64,000 bases of DNA from Erysipelotrichaceae bacterium (GTDB taxonomy: Bacteria > Bacillota_I > Bacilli_A > Erysipelotrichales > Erysipelotrichaceae). The notes beneath the pieces were generated by a model. The model had not been told where the DNA came from. It made no database searches and saw only the letters and a program-made list of their open reading frames with translations. The DNA lies in contig JAFTCJ010000026.1 in NCBI GenBank assembly GCA_017454765.1, forward strand, positions 41,293 to 105,292. The letters are read 5' to 3'. Both the position numbers and the translations under genes were made by a program. The stretch's first letter is position 1; the number at the start of each line of letters is the position of its first letter. This document shows positions 34,740 through 42,886 of this stretch, in pieces.

Positions 34740-35362
34740 TGAAGGGTTATTTTATTACATTCGAAGGACCGGACGGTTCAGGCAAGACAACAGTCGCTAC
34801 CGAAGTCTGCAAGAGGCTCTCTTCCCTGGGCTATGAAGTCGTTCATACCAGAGAACCGGGAGGCATTGCCATTTCGGAAGATATCCGCAATATCATCCTA
34901 GATCCGAAGAATACGATGATGGACTCCAAGACCGAGGCGCTGCTTTATGCCGCTTCCAGGCGTCAGCATCTTGTGGAAAAGGTTTTCCCGGCTGTGAAGG
35001 AAGGAAAGATCGTGATCTGCGAGCGTTTCCTGGACTCCTCCCTGGCTTATCAGGGTTACGGCAGGCAGCTGGGTTTTGATGAAGTTCTGTCGATCAATCT
35101 GTTTGCGATCGACAATACTTTTCCCGATATGACGATCTATCTCGACGTGGATGAGGAAGTCGGTTTAAGCAGGCTTTCAGACCGCGAGTTCAAGGACCGT
35201 CTCGATCAGGAATCCGTCGATTTCCATCACCGGGTATCGGAAGGATACAGAGAGGTCCTGCGCCGTTTCAGGGACAGGATCAGTGTGATCGATGCTTCGA
35301 AGTCGAAAGAGGAAGTGATCGAAGCTTCCATGAATAAGATACTGGAGCTGATCAATGATTAA
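34739..35362 (+). CDS. tmk: Thymidylate kinase
   Basis: The 207-residue enzyme makes dTDP from dTMP. It has the P-loop GPDGSGKT (10-17), TREPGG near 39, and ERFLDSSLAYQGYGR near 97-111, the dTMP-binding region. Length is normal. It overlaps holB by 8 bases, and the pair is a standard Firmicute arrangement. Confidence 0.93.
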   Translation: MKGYFITFEGPDGSGKTTVATEVCKRLSSLGYEVVHTREPGGIAISEDIRNIILDPKNTMMDSKTEALLYAASRRQHLVEKVFPAVKEGKIVICERFLDSSLAYQGYGRQLGFDEVLSINLFAIDNTFPDMTIYLDVDEEVGLSRLSDREFKDRLDQESVDFHHRVSEGYREVLRRFRDRISVIDASKSKEEVIEASMNKILELIND

Positions 35363-36323
35363 GGAACAGCTGAAAGAAAGCGAGCCGATCGCTTATCAGA
35401 GTCTCTATCATGCCTTAAAGAACAGAAAAGTAGCGCACAGCTACTTATTTTCTGGTGAGTACAGTCCTCTCAAGATCGAAGCGGCATATCTGCTGGCGCA
35501 GTCGATCGTCGAAGGAAAGGATGATTTTGCCTGTGAGACCTGCGATACCTGCAAGCGGATCAGAAAGAACAGCTACTTTGATGTGATCTTTGTGGACGGT
35601 TATTCCGGCATCATCAAAAAGGACGATATCGAGAATATCCTCGATGAATTCTCCAGGACTTCTTTGGAATCATCGGGCAAGAAGGTCTATATCCTGGCCA
35701 ACATCAACAATGCCACCAGCAAGGTCCTCAACATGATCCTCAAATTCATGGAAGAGCCGAGCAGCGAGAATACCTACGGCATCTTTATTTCCGACAACAA
35801 GGAAGATCTGCTGCCCACTGTCGTGTCACGCTGTCAGGAGATTCCTTTCCTGACCAGGGATTTTTCTTTTCTGATCGGAAAATATGAAGAAAAGGGTTTT
35901 GATCATACCGATGCCTATCTGCTGGCAAATATCCTGCATCGTTTCGATCCGGATCTCGATCTGAATGATCCGTATTATCTGAATGCCAGGGATTTTGTCT
36001 ACAGGACGCTGGAAGACCTGGATCATAAGAATCATCTACCGGTTTTGTTCTACAAGGAGTTCTACAATACGTTCAAAGACCGTGATGATTTCCGGAAATG
36101 TGTGGATTATTATCTGGCGATCATTCTGATCATGATCGATGACGCACTCAGACAGGAATCCTACGATGACAGTGAATATAACGCATATCTGGATATGATC
36201 AGAGCGCATGATCCGGGCAGACTGCTGCAGATCTTTGCGGAAGCTCAGGACAAAGTGAGGATGAATGCGGAGCGAAAACTGCTGTTTGACGCGATCAGTT
36301 ATGAGATAATATCATATATCTGA
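35355..36323 (+). CDS. holB: DNA polymerase III subunit delta prime
   Basis: This 322-residue clamp-loader subunit has the AAA+ fold without a functional P-loop. The opening helix is followed by SYLFSG, a four-cysteine zinc site with CETCDTCKR near 60, KKVYILANINNATSKVLNMIL, and the SRCQEIPF sensor region. It loads the sliding clamp with DnaX and HolA. It sits between tmk and ricT, as in Bacillus. Confidence 0.88.
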   Translation: MIKEQLKESEPIAYQSLYHALKNRKVAHSYLFSGEYSPLKIEAAYLLAQSIVEGKDDFACETCDTCKRIRKNSYFDVIFVDGYSGIIKKDDIENILDEFSRTSLESSGKKVYILANINNATSKVLNMILKFMEEPSSENTYGIFISDNKEDLLPTVVSRCQEIPFLTRDFSFLIGKYEEKGFDHTDAYLLANILHRFDPDLDLNDPYYLNARDFVYRTLEDLDHKNHLPVLFYKEFYNTFKDRDDFRKCVDYYLAIILIMIDDALRQESYDDSEYNAYLDMIRAHDPGRLLQIFAEAQDKVRMNAERKLLFDAISYEIISYI

Positions 36324-36332
36324 AGGTGAATT

Positions 36333-37190
36333 ATGGAAGAAAACATGAAATATATATCTGTCAGATTTGAAACCACCAACAAGACTTATACGTTTTCAAC
36401 ATCTGATGATTCGATTAAATGCAATGATGCCGTCGTTGTGGAGACACAGCGCGGCCTGGAATACGGAACAGTCGTTTCCGATCCTTTCGACAAGCCGAAT
36501 GTTTCCATGGAAATCAAACCGGTGATCCGCAAGGCCAATGACCGGGATAAGAAGCAGTTCGAGAGAAACAAGGCTGATTCCGCGGAAGCAAGAAAGATCT
36601 GTCAGGAGGAATCCGACCGTCTGGATCTGCAGATGAACGTCATTTCTGCGGAGTATACGCTGGACCGTGCCAAGATCACGTTTACCTATCTGGCCGATGA
36701 CCGTGTCGATTTCCGTGAACTGCTGAAGGTTCTGGCTTCGATCTTCCACTGCCGTATCGATTTAAGGCAGGTCGGAACAAGAGACAAGGCCAAGATGGTA
36801 TCCGGTATCGGTGTCTGCGGCAGGGAACTGTGCTGTGCGAAGTTCATCGGTGATTTTGACCGTATCTCCATCAACATGGCGAAGAATCAGCTGCTGGCTC
36901 TGAATATCCAGAAGCTCTCCGGACAGTGCGGCAACCTGATGTGCTGTCTGCGTTTTGAAGATGATGCCTACAAGACACTGCGTAAGGATCTTCCTAAACT
37001 GAACGCACAGGTCGAATATGAAGGCGAGAGATTCCGCATCACGTCGATGAACGTGATCGCCAAGAACTGCAAGCTGGAGAATGCCGAGCATGCGATCTTC
37101 ATCTCTCTGGATGATCTGATCGCCAAGGGCAAGTACAACAAACCGGCTAAGAAAGAAGAAAGAGAGGAAGAAAGTGCCGCTGAATCATAA
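36333..37190 (+). CDS. ricT: RicT/YaaT, PSP1-domain regulator of RNase Y
   Basis: The 285-residue protein has the PSP1 domain, with QRGLEYGTVVSDP near 34, and two cysteine clusters, CGRELCCAKF and CGNLMCCLRF, which bind an Fe-S cluster in the Ric complex with RicA and RicF. The complex controls RNase Y-dependent mRNA maturation. GAAGGTGA precedes the start. It overlaps rsmI by 17 bases. Confidence 0.9.
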   Translation: MEENMKYISVRFETTNKTYTFSTSDDSIKCNDAVVVETQRGLEYGTVVSDPFDKPNVSMEIKPVIRKANDRDKKQFERNKADSAEARKICQEESDRLDLQMNVISAEYTLDRAKITFTYLADDRVDFRELLKVLASIFHCRIDLRQVGTRDKAKMVSGIGVCGRELCCAKFIGDFDRISINMAKNQLLALNIQKLSGQCGNLMCCLRFEDDAYKTLRKDLPKLNAQVEYEGERFRITSMNVIAKNCKLENAEHAIFISLDDLIAKGKYNKPAKKEEREEESAAES

Positions 37191-38016
37191 GGCTGCACTT
37201 TTTCTTGTAGCCACACCGATCGGCAATCTGAGTGAAGTATCCCAGCGCTGTCTGGATGTTTTGAAAAGCGTCGATGTGATCGCCTGCGAGGATACGCGCA
37301 ATACGCAGAAACTGCTGAGTCATTTTGACATCCATACCAGAACGATCACTTATCACAACTTCAATGAAAAGGATTCGACAAAGGGGATCATCAAACTTCT
37401 GGAAAACAAAGAGAGCGTCGCTCTGGTCTCCGATGCCGGCTATCCTCTGATCTCCGATCCGGGTTATCAGCTGGTGAACGAGGTCATCGGCTGCGGTTTT
37501 GACATCATCACGATCTCCGGACCTAATGCGGCGTTAAATGCGCTGGTCGCTTCGGGACTTCCTACCTCTCATTATCTTTTCTACGGTTTCCTGAATCCGA
37601 AATCATCTCAGGCCGCAAAGGAACTGGAGGCACTGAAGTCTTTTCCGTACACGCTGATCTTCTACGAGGCACCCCACCGCATTGAAAAGACGATCGCTCT
37701 GGCTCTTAAGATACTGGGTGACAGGAAGGCCTGTCTGGCCAGAGAACTGACCAAGATCCATGAGGAGTACCACCGGGGGACTCTGAAGCAGCTGAGCGAA
37801 CTTCATGATCTGAAGGGCGAGATGGTCCTGATCGTTGAAGGGTGTTCAGAAGTGAAGAAAGAAGATATGGGAACATTATTACAAAAGGTGAATGAACTGA
37901 TCGCATCGGGCTATCGGGCAAAAGAAGCGATCAGTGAGATCGCGGGAATATATGATGTATCCAGAAACAGTCTCTACGATGCTTATCTGGAAGAAAAGAA
38001 ACAAGGGGAAAAGTGA
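37174..38016 (+). CDS. rsmI: 16S rRNA 2'-O-ribose C1402 methyltransferase
   Basis: The 280-residue SAM enzyme has the family motifs VATPIGNL near 11, CEDTRNTQKLL near 37, SDAGYPLISDPGYQLV near 88, and GFLNPKS. It methylates C1402 in the decoding centre with RsmH. Translation probably begins at a GTG (37174), with GAGGAA upstream and inside the end of ricT. The MazG-like gene follows with a slight overlap. Confidence 0.92.
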   Translation: MPLNHKAALFLVATPIGNLSEVSQRCLDVLKSVDVIACEDTRNTQKLLSHFDIHTRTITYHNFNEKDSTKGIIKLLENKESVALVSDAGYPLISDPGYQLVNEVIGCGFDIITISGPNAALNALVASGLPTSHYLFYGFLNPKSSQAAKELEALKSFPYTLIFYEAPHRIEKTIALALKILGDRKACLARELTKIHEEYHRGTLKQLSELHDLKGEMVLIVEGCSEVKKEDMGTLLQKVNELIASGYRAKEAISEIAGIYDVSRNSLYDAYLEEKKQGEK

Positions 38017-38336
38017 TGGAGATCAACGAGTATCAGAAGCTGGCGATGCGCACACTGAACAGGGACATTCCGGAAAAAGAGATCCTGATCAATGCGGTCA
38101 TGGGACTTTGTTCGGAATCGGGCGAGGCGATCGATATCGTCAAGAAGCAGCTGTTTCAGGGACATGAACTGGATGAAAAGCATCTGAAGGAGGAACTGGG
38201 CGACATTGCCTGGTATCTGGCAGAAGCAGCCGAAGCTCTGGGGATGGATCTTGATGAGATCTTTTCCGCAAATATCGATAAACTGAAAAAGCGTTTTCCT
38301 GAAGGTTTTGAAGCAGAGAAATCCGTAAACAGGTGA
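38016..38336 (+). CDS. MazG-like nucleotide pyrophosphohydrolase
   Basis: The 106-residue protein has the MazG core: SESGEAIDIVKK near 32 and the metal-binding EELGDIAWYLAEAAE near 60. It should split a (d)NTP to NMP and PPi. It is a short one-domain type, unlike full MazG. The ATG at 38016 follows AAGGGGAAAAG and shares a base with the rsmI stop. Confidence 0.83.
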   Translation: MEINEYQKLAMRTLNRDIPEKEILINAVMGLCSESGEAIDIVKKQLFQGHELDEKHLKEELGDIAWYLAEAAEALGMDLDEIFSANIDKLKKRFPEGFEAEKSVNR

Positions 38337-38347
38337 AGGAGAAGACT

Positions 38348-40093
38348 ATGTACGATGTAATCATATTGAACGGGCTTATCGCAGACGGTACAGGCAGGGA
38401 TGCCTATCAGGCTGATATCGCCATTTCAGGCGATCGGATCGCAAAGATCGGCGATCTGAAAAATGAGAGTGCAGAAAAGACGATCGATGCAAAAGGTTCC
38501 TATGTCACGCCGGGTTTCATCGAACCGCATTCCCATACCGATCTTTCCGTCCTGTTCTGGCCGCAGATGACCAATTACCTTGAACAGGGCGTCACCACGA
38601 CGGTCGGCGGCAACTGCGGTCATTCCTACGGTCCGATCGGTGATGAACTTTACCGGGCGGCGATCGTGGATACCAAGGTCGGTTTTGAAGTCGGCAAGGA
38701 GTATTTCAACAACGTGACACTGCTGATGCCCAAGCAGGCAGCAGCAGCCGCACTCAAGAAAGAATACGGGATCGATCTGGACTGGAACAGTTTCGGTGAC
38801 TATATCGATAAATGCAACAGGTCAGGCATGTGTGCCAACATCGTTCCGTTAGTCGGTTACAGTGCCGTGCGAGGTGCCGTGATGGGTCTTGACTGCTGCA
38901 GGGAGGCGACAGAAGAAGAACTTGACAGGATCGAAGATCTGGTCAGGCAGTGCATGGAAGAGGGCGCTTTCGGTATGTCCACAGGCACCGATCCCCAGTA
39001 TGTTCCGGGTCCTTTTGCGACAAAGGAAGAGACGATCCGGATGCTGAAGGTGGTCGCTGAATATGACGGCATCTTTGCTTCGCATACGCGCAACTATGAT
39101 ATGGCCAAGGGTGTTCCCGACCGCATGGGCGGCTATCACGACATGCTGGAGGAAGCGCTGGCAGCCGGTGTCAGAGCAAATGTATCCCATGTCCATACAC
39201 TGGGAATGGGAGCTGATGATGAAAGCAACGCGAAAGCCGCAAGAGAGACGCTTGCCTATTTTGAAGAAATGAGGGACAAGGGTCTTGATCTGAGCTATGA
39301 TGTGATCCCTTCTCCTTATTCCATGGATATGACAGTTCCTTATTTTGCGACGTTTCTGAGGCCTTTTGTTCTCTGGTGCGGCGGCAGAAAGGAATTTGCG
39401 AAACACCTGCAGTCTGAGGATACACGCAAGATGGTCCACGCGCTTGTCGATGCCGGTCTCTATCCGTTTTTGGATGAGAAGAATCTGATGACCAGTATCT
39501 ATCCGCTGCTGATGATCTCCAGACACAAGATACATCCGGAGCTTGTCGGCATGAATCTGATGGCATATGGCCAGTCAAGCGGCAAGAGTCTTCTGGATGC
39601 CGTGCTGGATCTGTTTGCGGAAGATCCCGATATGGGAACGGACATGGCACTTCCCGATGCCACGACTTCCAATGAGATCCTCTGCCGTCATGAGATGGCC
39701 ATGCCCTGTGCAGACGGCTTCTCCGGCGATAAGGATACCAACATCGGCATCAGCGAAGATCTGGGCATGCTGCCAAACCCGATGAATCTTTCCTGCATGA
39801 TCAGATGGCTGACACTGCATGGAAAGGACCGCTTTGAGGATTCGATCAGACAGATCACTTCCTATCCGGCGAAACGTTTTGCGATCAAAGACAGGGGGGT
39901 CCTGAAAGAAGGAAAATATGCGGATATCGTCGTCCTGAACAGGGATCAGCTTGTCAGTCATGACCGTGATGAAGATCCCTTGCAGTATCCGGAGGGCATC
40001 GATTATGTCTTTGTCAACGGACAGCTGAGTATCGATCACAAGAAACAGATCGAAGGCGTGAAGGCCGGAAGGATGCTGAAAAAAGGAAGATGA
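38348..40093 (+). CDS. N-acyl-D-amino-acid deacylase (amidohydrolase)
   Basis: This 581-residue protein is an amidohydrolase of the D-aminoacylase group. It has the metal motif PHSHTD near 59-64, a GNCGHS segment, SHTRNYD and SHVHTLG, and ends with a small beta-domain after GVLKEGKYADIVVLN. It would release an amino acid from an N-acyl-D-amino acid; other amidohydrolase activity cannot be excluded. AAGGAG lies seven bases before the ATG at 38348. It overlaps the next gene by 4 bases. Confidence 0.85.
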   Translation: MYDVIILNGLIADGTGRDAYQADIAISGDRIAKIGDLKNESAEKTIDAKGSYVTPGFIEPHSHTDLSVLFWPQMTNYLEQGVTTTVGGNCGHSYGPIGDELYRAAIVDTKVGFEVGKEYFNNVTLLMPKQAAAAALKKEYGIDLDWNSFGDYIDKCNRSGMCANIVPLVGYSAVRGAVMGLDCCREATEEELDRIEDLVRQCMEEGAFGMSTGTDPQYVPGPFATKEETIRMLKVVAEYDGIFASHTRNYDMAKGVPDRMGGYHDMLEEALAAGVRANVSHVHTLGMGADDESNAKAARETLAYFEEMRDKGLDLSYDVIPSPYSMDMTVPYFATFLRPFVLWCGGRKEFAKHLQSEDTRKMVHALVDAGLYPFLDEKNLMTSIYPLLMISRHKIHPELVGMNLMAYGQSSGKSLLDAVLDLFAEDPDMGTDMALPDATTSNEILCRHEMAMPCADGFSGDKDTNIGISEDLGMLPNPMNLSCMIRWLTLHGKDRFEDSIRQITSYPAKRFAIKDRGVLKEGKYADIVVLNRDQLVSHDRDEDPLQYPEGIDYVFVNGQLSIDHKKQIEGVKAGRMLKKGR

Positions 40094-40533
40094 GTTACCG
40101 TTTTTTCGGATGGAATGACTGTGATGTCTATTCGGTCAGCTGTGAGTATCCGGGTATCGGAAGCCCTTTGGATCTGTATGATGCATTGAGCGGGATCTGG
40201 TGTGAAGAGACCTGTGCACCGCGGATGCGGAAGGACTGGAGCGAGGAAAACAGAACGCTCGGACAATGTTCGATCACGGCTTTCCTTGTCCAGGATATCT
40301 TCGGGGGCGAAGTCTATGGGGTAGATCTGAAAGACGGGAATTTTCACTGTTTCAATGTCGTTGATTCCCATATCTTCGATCTGACCAGCGAACAGTTTGC
40401 GGAAAGACTTGATTATTCTCTGTCTTATCCTCAGAAAAGGGAAGATCACTTCAAAAAAGAAGAGAAATATCAGCGTTATCTGCTTCTGAAGAAAAAACTG
40501 AAAGAGTATTGTATACAAAAAGACACGGACTGA
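40090..40533 (+). CDS. YunG-like protein
   Basis: The 147-residue protein resembles YunG-type proteins. It has GQCSITAFLVQD near 57, NFHCFNVVD near 92 and FDLTSEQF near 103. The Cys-His-Asp order hints at a transglutaminase-like or papain-like fold, as in peptide-processing enzymes. This is inference from motifs. It is the last gene of the operon; the terminator overlaps the stop codon. Confidence 0.6.
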   Translation: MSYRFFGWNDCDVYSVSCEYPGIGSPLDLYDALSGIWCEETCAPRMRKDWSEENRTLGQCSITAFLVQDIFGGEVYGVDLKDGNFHCFNVVDSHIFDLTSEQFAERLDYSLSYPQKREDHFKKEEKYQRYLLLKKKLKEYCIQKDTD

Positions 40534-40549
40534 TCCGTGTCTTTGTTTT
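40519..40549. terminator. Bidirectional terminator between the YunG-like gene and tRNA-Leu
   Basis: An 11-bp stem AAAGACACGGA/TCCGTGTCTTT with a CTGA loop is followed by GTTTT on the plus strand and TTTTT on the minus strand. It ends both the upstream operon and the convergent tRNA gene. Confidence 0.87.
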
Positions 40550-40552
40550 AAA

Positions 40553-40637
40553 TGGTGCACCAGGTGAGACTTGAACTCGCATGGGATCTCCCACACGCCC
40601 CTCAAACGTGCGCGTCTACCTATTCCGCCACTGGTGC
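40553..40637 (-). tRNA. tRNA-Leu (anticodon GAG)
   Basis: Minus strand, 85 nt. The acceptor arms are GCACCAG and CTGGTGC, then discriminator A and encoded CCA. The anticodon arm is CACGT-TTGAGGG-GCGTG with anticodon GAG. A long variable arm (TGGGA/TCCCA) marks a class II tRNA. The T arm GCGAG-TTCAAGT-CTCAC has one C-A mismatch. It reads CUC/CUU codons and is the likely ligand of the leuS T-box in this window. Confidence 0.93.
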
Positions 40638-40645
40638 GTATCTCT

Positions 40646-40674
40646 ATTATAGAATATTTTATACCGAATGAGAA
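40646..40674 (-). promoter_or_regulatory. Promoter of tRNA-Leu (GAG)
   Basis: On the minus strand TTCTCA (40674-40669) and a perfect TATAAT (40651-40646) are 17 bp apart, placing the start a few bases before the tRNA. Confidence 0.6.
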
Positions 40675-40717
40675 ATATTTTTGTAAAATAAGAGATAGAT
40701 AACAGGAGATAGTAAAA

Positions 40718-41656
40718 ATGAGTTCATTTAATGATCTTAGAATCGTCGATAATTTTTATCAGACATCATCGTTTTTTCCGATGCCGACAGTCTGCATTTC
40801 GACAGTGAATCCGGACGGCAGTCTGAATATCGGTTCCTATTCCTTGTGTTTCCCGTACTATATCGCCGGCAAGGAAAGATATGCGATGCTTCTGGAATGC
40901 CGCAACACTTCCAATACCTGTCAGAACATCCTGAGGACACACAAGTGCGCTTTGAATTTCATTCCTGATGACAGGAAGTATTTCAAAGAGGCAGTCAGGC
41001 TCGGTTTCCCGGGTCCGAGTGAGGAAAAGATGAAGGAGCCTCTGCTGTTCACGATGGAAGACGGACAGGCCGATCCTGCAGACAAAAACAGACCGCAGGT
41101 CATCAGGGAAGCTTTCCAGGTCTTTGAATGCACATGGGCATCTAAGCTGGAGAACGCAGACAAATTCAAGGTAGAAGACATCGATGACGGACATCCGGGT
41201 CCCTACAACGATTTCAACGGCATCACTTCCAAGTACGGTGCACACTTCATCCTTCATGTCGACAAGATCCTGATGAAGGAAGAATACTACAACGCGATCG
41301 TCAACGGTGTGACCAAGAACAGTTTCCCACCTGTTCCGGTGGATTACGGTTACCGTGATTCCACGAACTTCTGGTATACGCAGTTCCCGCGTTTCAAGAA
41401 GCCGATCGCCGAACCGATCCCGGCTCCCAAGGAAGTCGATCTGGATTCAATCAAGTATGCAGCCAACCGCTGTGATCCGGACATCAAGTTTACGGATGAT
41501 GCACTGAAGAATTTCGTCAAGGTGCCGCGTCCATTCCTCAAGACTGTCCTCAACGGATGCGTTGCCTGGGCAAAGGAAAACAATGTCACGCTGATCACTG
41601 ACGAACACGTCAAGATCATCAACGACAAGCGCAAACAGGAAAAAGCCAAGAAATAA
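40718..41656 (+). CDS. Flavin-reductase-like protein with C-terminal PCP_red-like domain
   Basis: The 312-residue protein has two parts. Residues 10-215 resemble the flavin-reductase/FMN-binding split barrel (MPTVCISTVNPDGSLNIGSY, then NTSNTCQNI). Residues 255-305 look like the small helical PCP_red domain found at the C-terminus of the dark protochlorophyllide reductase B subunit: FTDDALKNFVKVP, then AWAKENNVTLIT. That domain is also found alone in non-photosynthetic anaerobes. The combination suggests an FMN-dependent redox protein. A good ribosome site (ACAGGAGA) precedes it. The second-domain call is by eye. Confidence 0.65.
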   Translation: MSSFNDLRIVDNFYQTSSFFPMPTVCISTVNPDGSLNIGSYSLCFPYYIAGKERYAMLLECRNTSNTCQNILRTHKCALNFIPDDRKYFKEAVRLGFPGPSEEKMKEPLLFTMEDGQADPADKNRPQVIREAFQVFECTWASKLENADKFKVEDIDDGHPGPYNDFNGITSKYGAHFILHVDKILMKEEYYNAIVNGVTKNSFPPVPVDYGYRDSTNFWYTQFPRFKKPIAEPIPAPKEVDLDSIKYAANRCDPDIKFTDDALKNFVKVPRPFLKTVLNGCVAWAKENNVTLITDEHVKIINDKRKQEKAKK

Positions 41657-41686
41657 AAAGAACGTCCCTGAACGGGACGTTTTTAA
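41657..41686. terminator. Terminator shared by convergent genes
   Basis: The stem CGTCCC/GGGACG (loop TGAAC), flanked by AA/TT pairs, is followed by TTTTT. The T run touches the stop codon of the minus-strand regulator gene. Confidence 0.8.
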
Positions 41687-42369
41687 CTGATCTTTCTGAG
41701 TATTTTGGCGACACACCTGACTGAATCATCGATCGGGATCGGTTCAAACAGTTCGTTATCTGCTGTGAGCACATCGATGCCCAGTCTTCTCATGACGAAT
41801 CTGTCACCGACCTGAAATATGCCGATCTCATCATAATTGATCCTGTCAGCGGCTTTGATGAGAATGCAGTCCTTGTTGCCGTAGATCGGTTTCATGGCGT
41901 CTTCAAAGGCGATCAGGATAGCGGTCGATTCCCGGTTGTTGGGCGTATCCGGCAGAGAGAATCCCACAGAGGCAAAGCGGTTGTCTTTTACAAATTCTTC
42001 GACTTCGAAAAACAGAGGTCTGGTGATCAGTTTGTAGGAAGTCATTTTCTCTGCTCTTTCAAGGGAATTGGAAAGGATGGAATCGACGCTTTTCTGTGTA
42101 TATTCATCGGTATTCATGTAGCTCTGATAGAGTTTCTTGGCTTTGTCACTGATCTTCAGTTCATCCTTCAGATAATAATCCTGAAACAGATAATTCGCAT
42201 CGACATCGAGAGCATCTATGATTTTGATGAGCAGGTTCGAATTCAGCCCGCGGACACTGTTTTCGTAGTTGTTGACGGCAGACTTGCTTTTGCCAATGAG
42301 TTTTCCGAGATCTTCCTGTGTCATCTTCTTCTTTATTCTTGCTTCCTTGATTCTCTTGCCGATGGACAT
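41683..42369 (-). CDS. XRE repressor with inactive S24/LexA-like domain
   Basis: The 228-residue protein has an N-terminal XRE helix-turn-helix (about 5-60; MTQEDLGKLIGKSKSAVNNYE) and a C-terminal domain laid out like LexA/CI peptidase S24. Where active members read GDSM it reads EDAMKP, so the nucleophile serine is alanine. The lysine of the dyad seems replaced in VMRRLG. The domain probably serves dimerisation or ligand binding, not self-cleavage. It is divergent from a small HTH gene. AAAGAGGTAAGAGC precedes the ATG. Confidence 0.75.
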   Translation of the reverse strand: MSIGKRIKEARIKKKMTQEDLGKLIGKSKSAVNNYENSVRGLNSNLLIKIIDALDVDANYLFQDYYLKDELKISDKAKKLYQSYMNTDEYTQKSVDSILSNSLERAEKMTSYKLITRPLFFEVEEFVKDNRFASVGFSLPDTPNNRESTAILIAFEDAMKPIYGNKDCILIKAADRINYDEIGIFQVGDRFVMRRLGIDVLTADNELFEPIPIDDSVRCVAKILRKIS

Positions 42370-42489
42370 GCTCTTACCTCTTTCACTTGAATCATATCAT
42401 TGATTATCAGGGAAGAAAGGTGAATAAAGGTCCAAAAAAACATTGTTCCGATGTTCAAATTTACAATCGTGCTATGATTAAAGAAGAAG

Positions 42490-42504
42490 TTCACAATACG
42501 TGAA
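42490..42504. promoter_or_regulatory. Dyad TTCAC-AATAC-GTGAA, possible operator
   Basis: A 15-bp inverted repeat lies between the two divergent HTH genes, just after a TATGAT hexamer (42473-42478) that could drive the small gene. The position fits repression by one of the two HTH proteins. Confidence 0.4.
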
Positions 42505-42523
42505 TTCTGATGGAACAATGGTT

Positions 42524-42742
42524 ATGAGTATATTGGAAAAGAATTATCCGGTCATAGGAAATCTGAGGATCATCATGGATCAGAAAAGCATTTCCGTGAA
42601 AGCCTTAAGCGAAAAAAGCGGGATCGCAGTTGACGTTTTGGAAAAAATACTGTACAACAAAAAAGTAATAGAGCCGTTTGAGACAGTGCTGCTGGCAAAG
42701 GCACTGGAAACGGATGTGAATGCTCTGTTTAAAGAGCCCTGA
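42524..42742 (+). CDS. Small XRE-type HTH protein
   Basis: The 72-residue protein is little more than one helix-turn-helix domain (NLRIIMDQKSISVKALSEK, then GIAVDVLEKILYNKK). The start at 42524 is chosen because TGGAA lies eight bases ahead; an ATG two codons earlier and a GTG at 42500 are alternatives. It is divergent from the repressor at 42369. No other phage genes are near, so this is more likely a stress or metabolic switch than a prophage immunity region. Confidence 0.6.
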   Translation: MSILEKNYPVIGNLRIIMDQKSISVKALSEKSGIAVDVLEKILYNKKVIEPFETVLLAKALETDVNALFKEP

Positions 42743-42835
42743 TATTCTAAAGACCGGATTGCTTGCTGAATAATTGAATTAGTTTCCGAATCCGCTAATG
42801 GCTCCCATTCGGTAAGATGTTTCCGGTTTTATAGC

Positions 42836-42870
42836 AAAACGGTATGACTTGTCATACCGTTTTTGTTTTT
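42836..42870. terminator. Terminator after the small HTH gene
   Basis: The stem AAAACGGTATG/CATACCGTTTT with loop ACTTGT is followed by TGTTTTTTC. It can also end the convergent nucleotidase gene, although its minus-strand T run is short. The ~90 bp before it (42743-42835) hold no gene; they contain the dyads CGGATT/AATCCG and CCGAA/TTCGG. Confidence 0.75.
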
Positions 42871-42886
42871 TCTTTATGATTGTTTT

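Noticed and set aside
41683..42742. A prophage immunity region
   Set aside because: A CI-like repressor faces a small HTH gene, but no integrase, replication or structural phage genes follow on either side.
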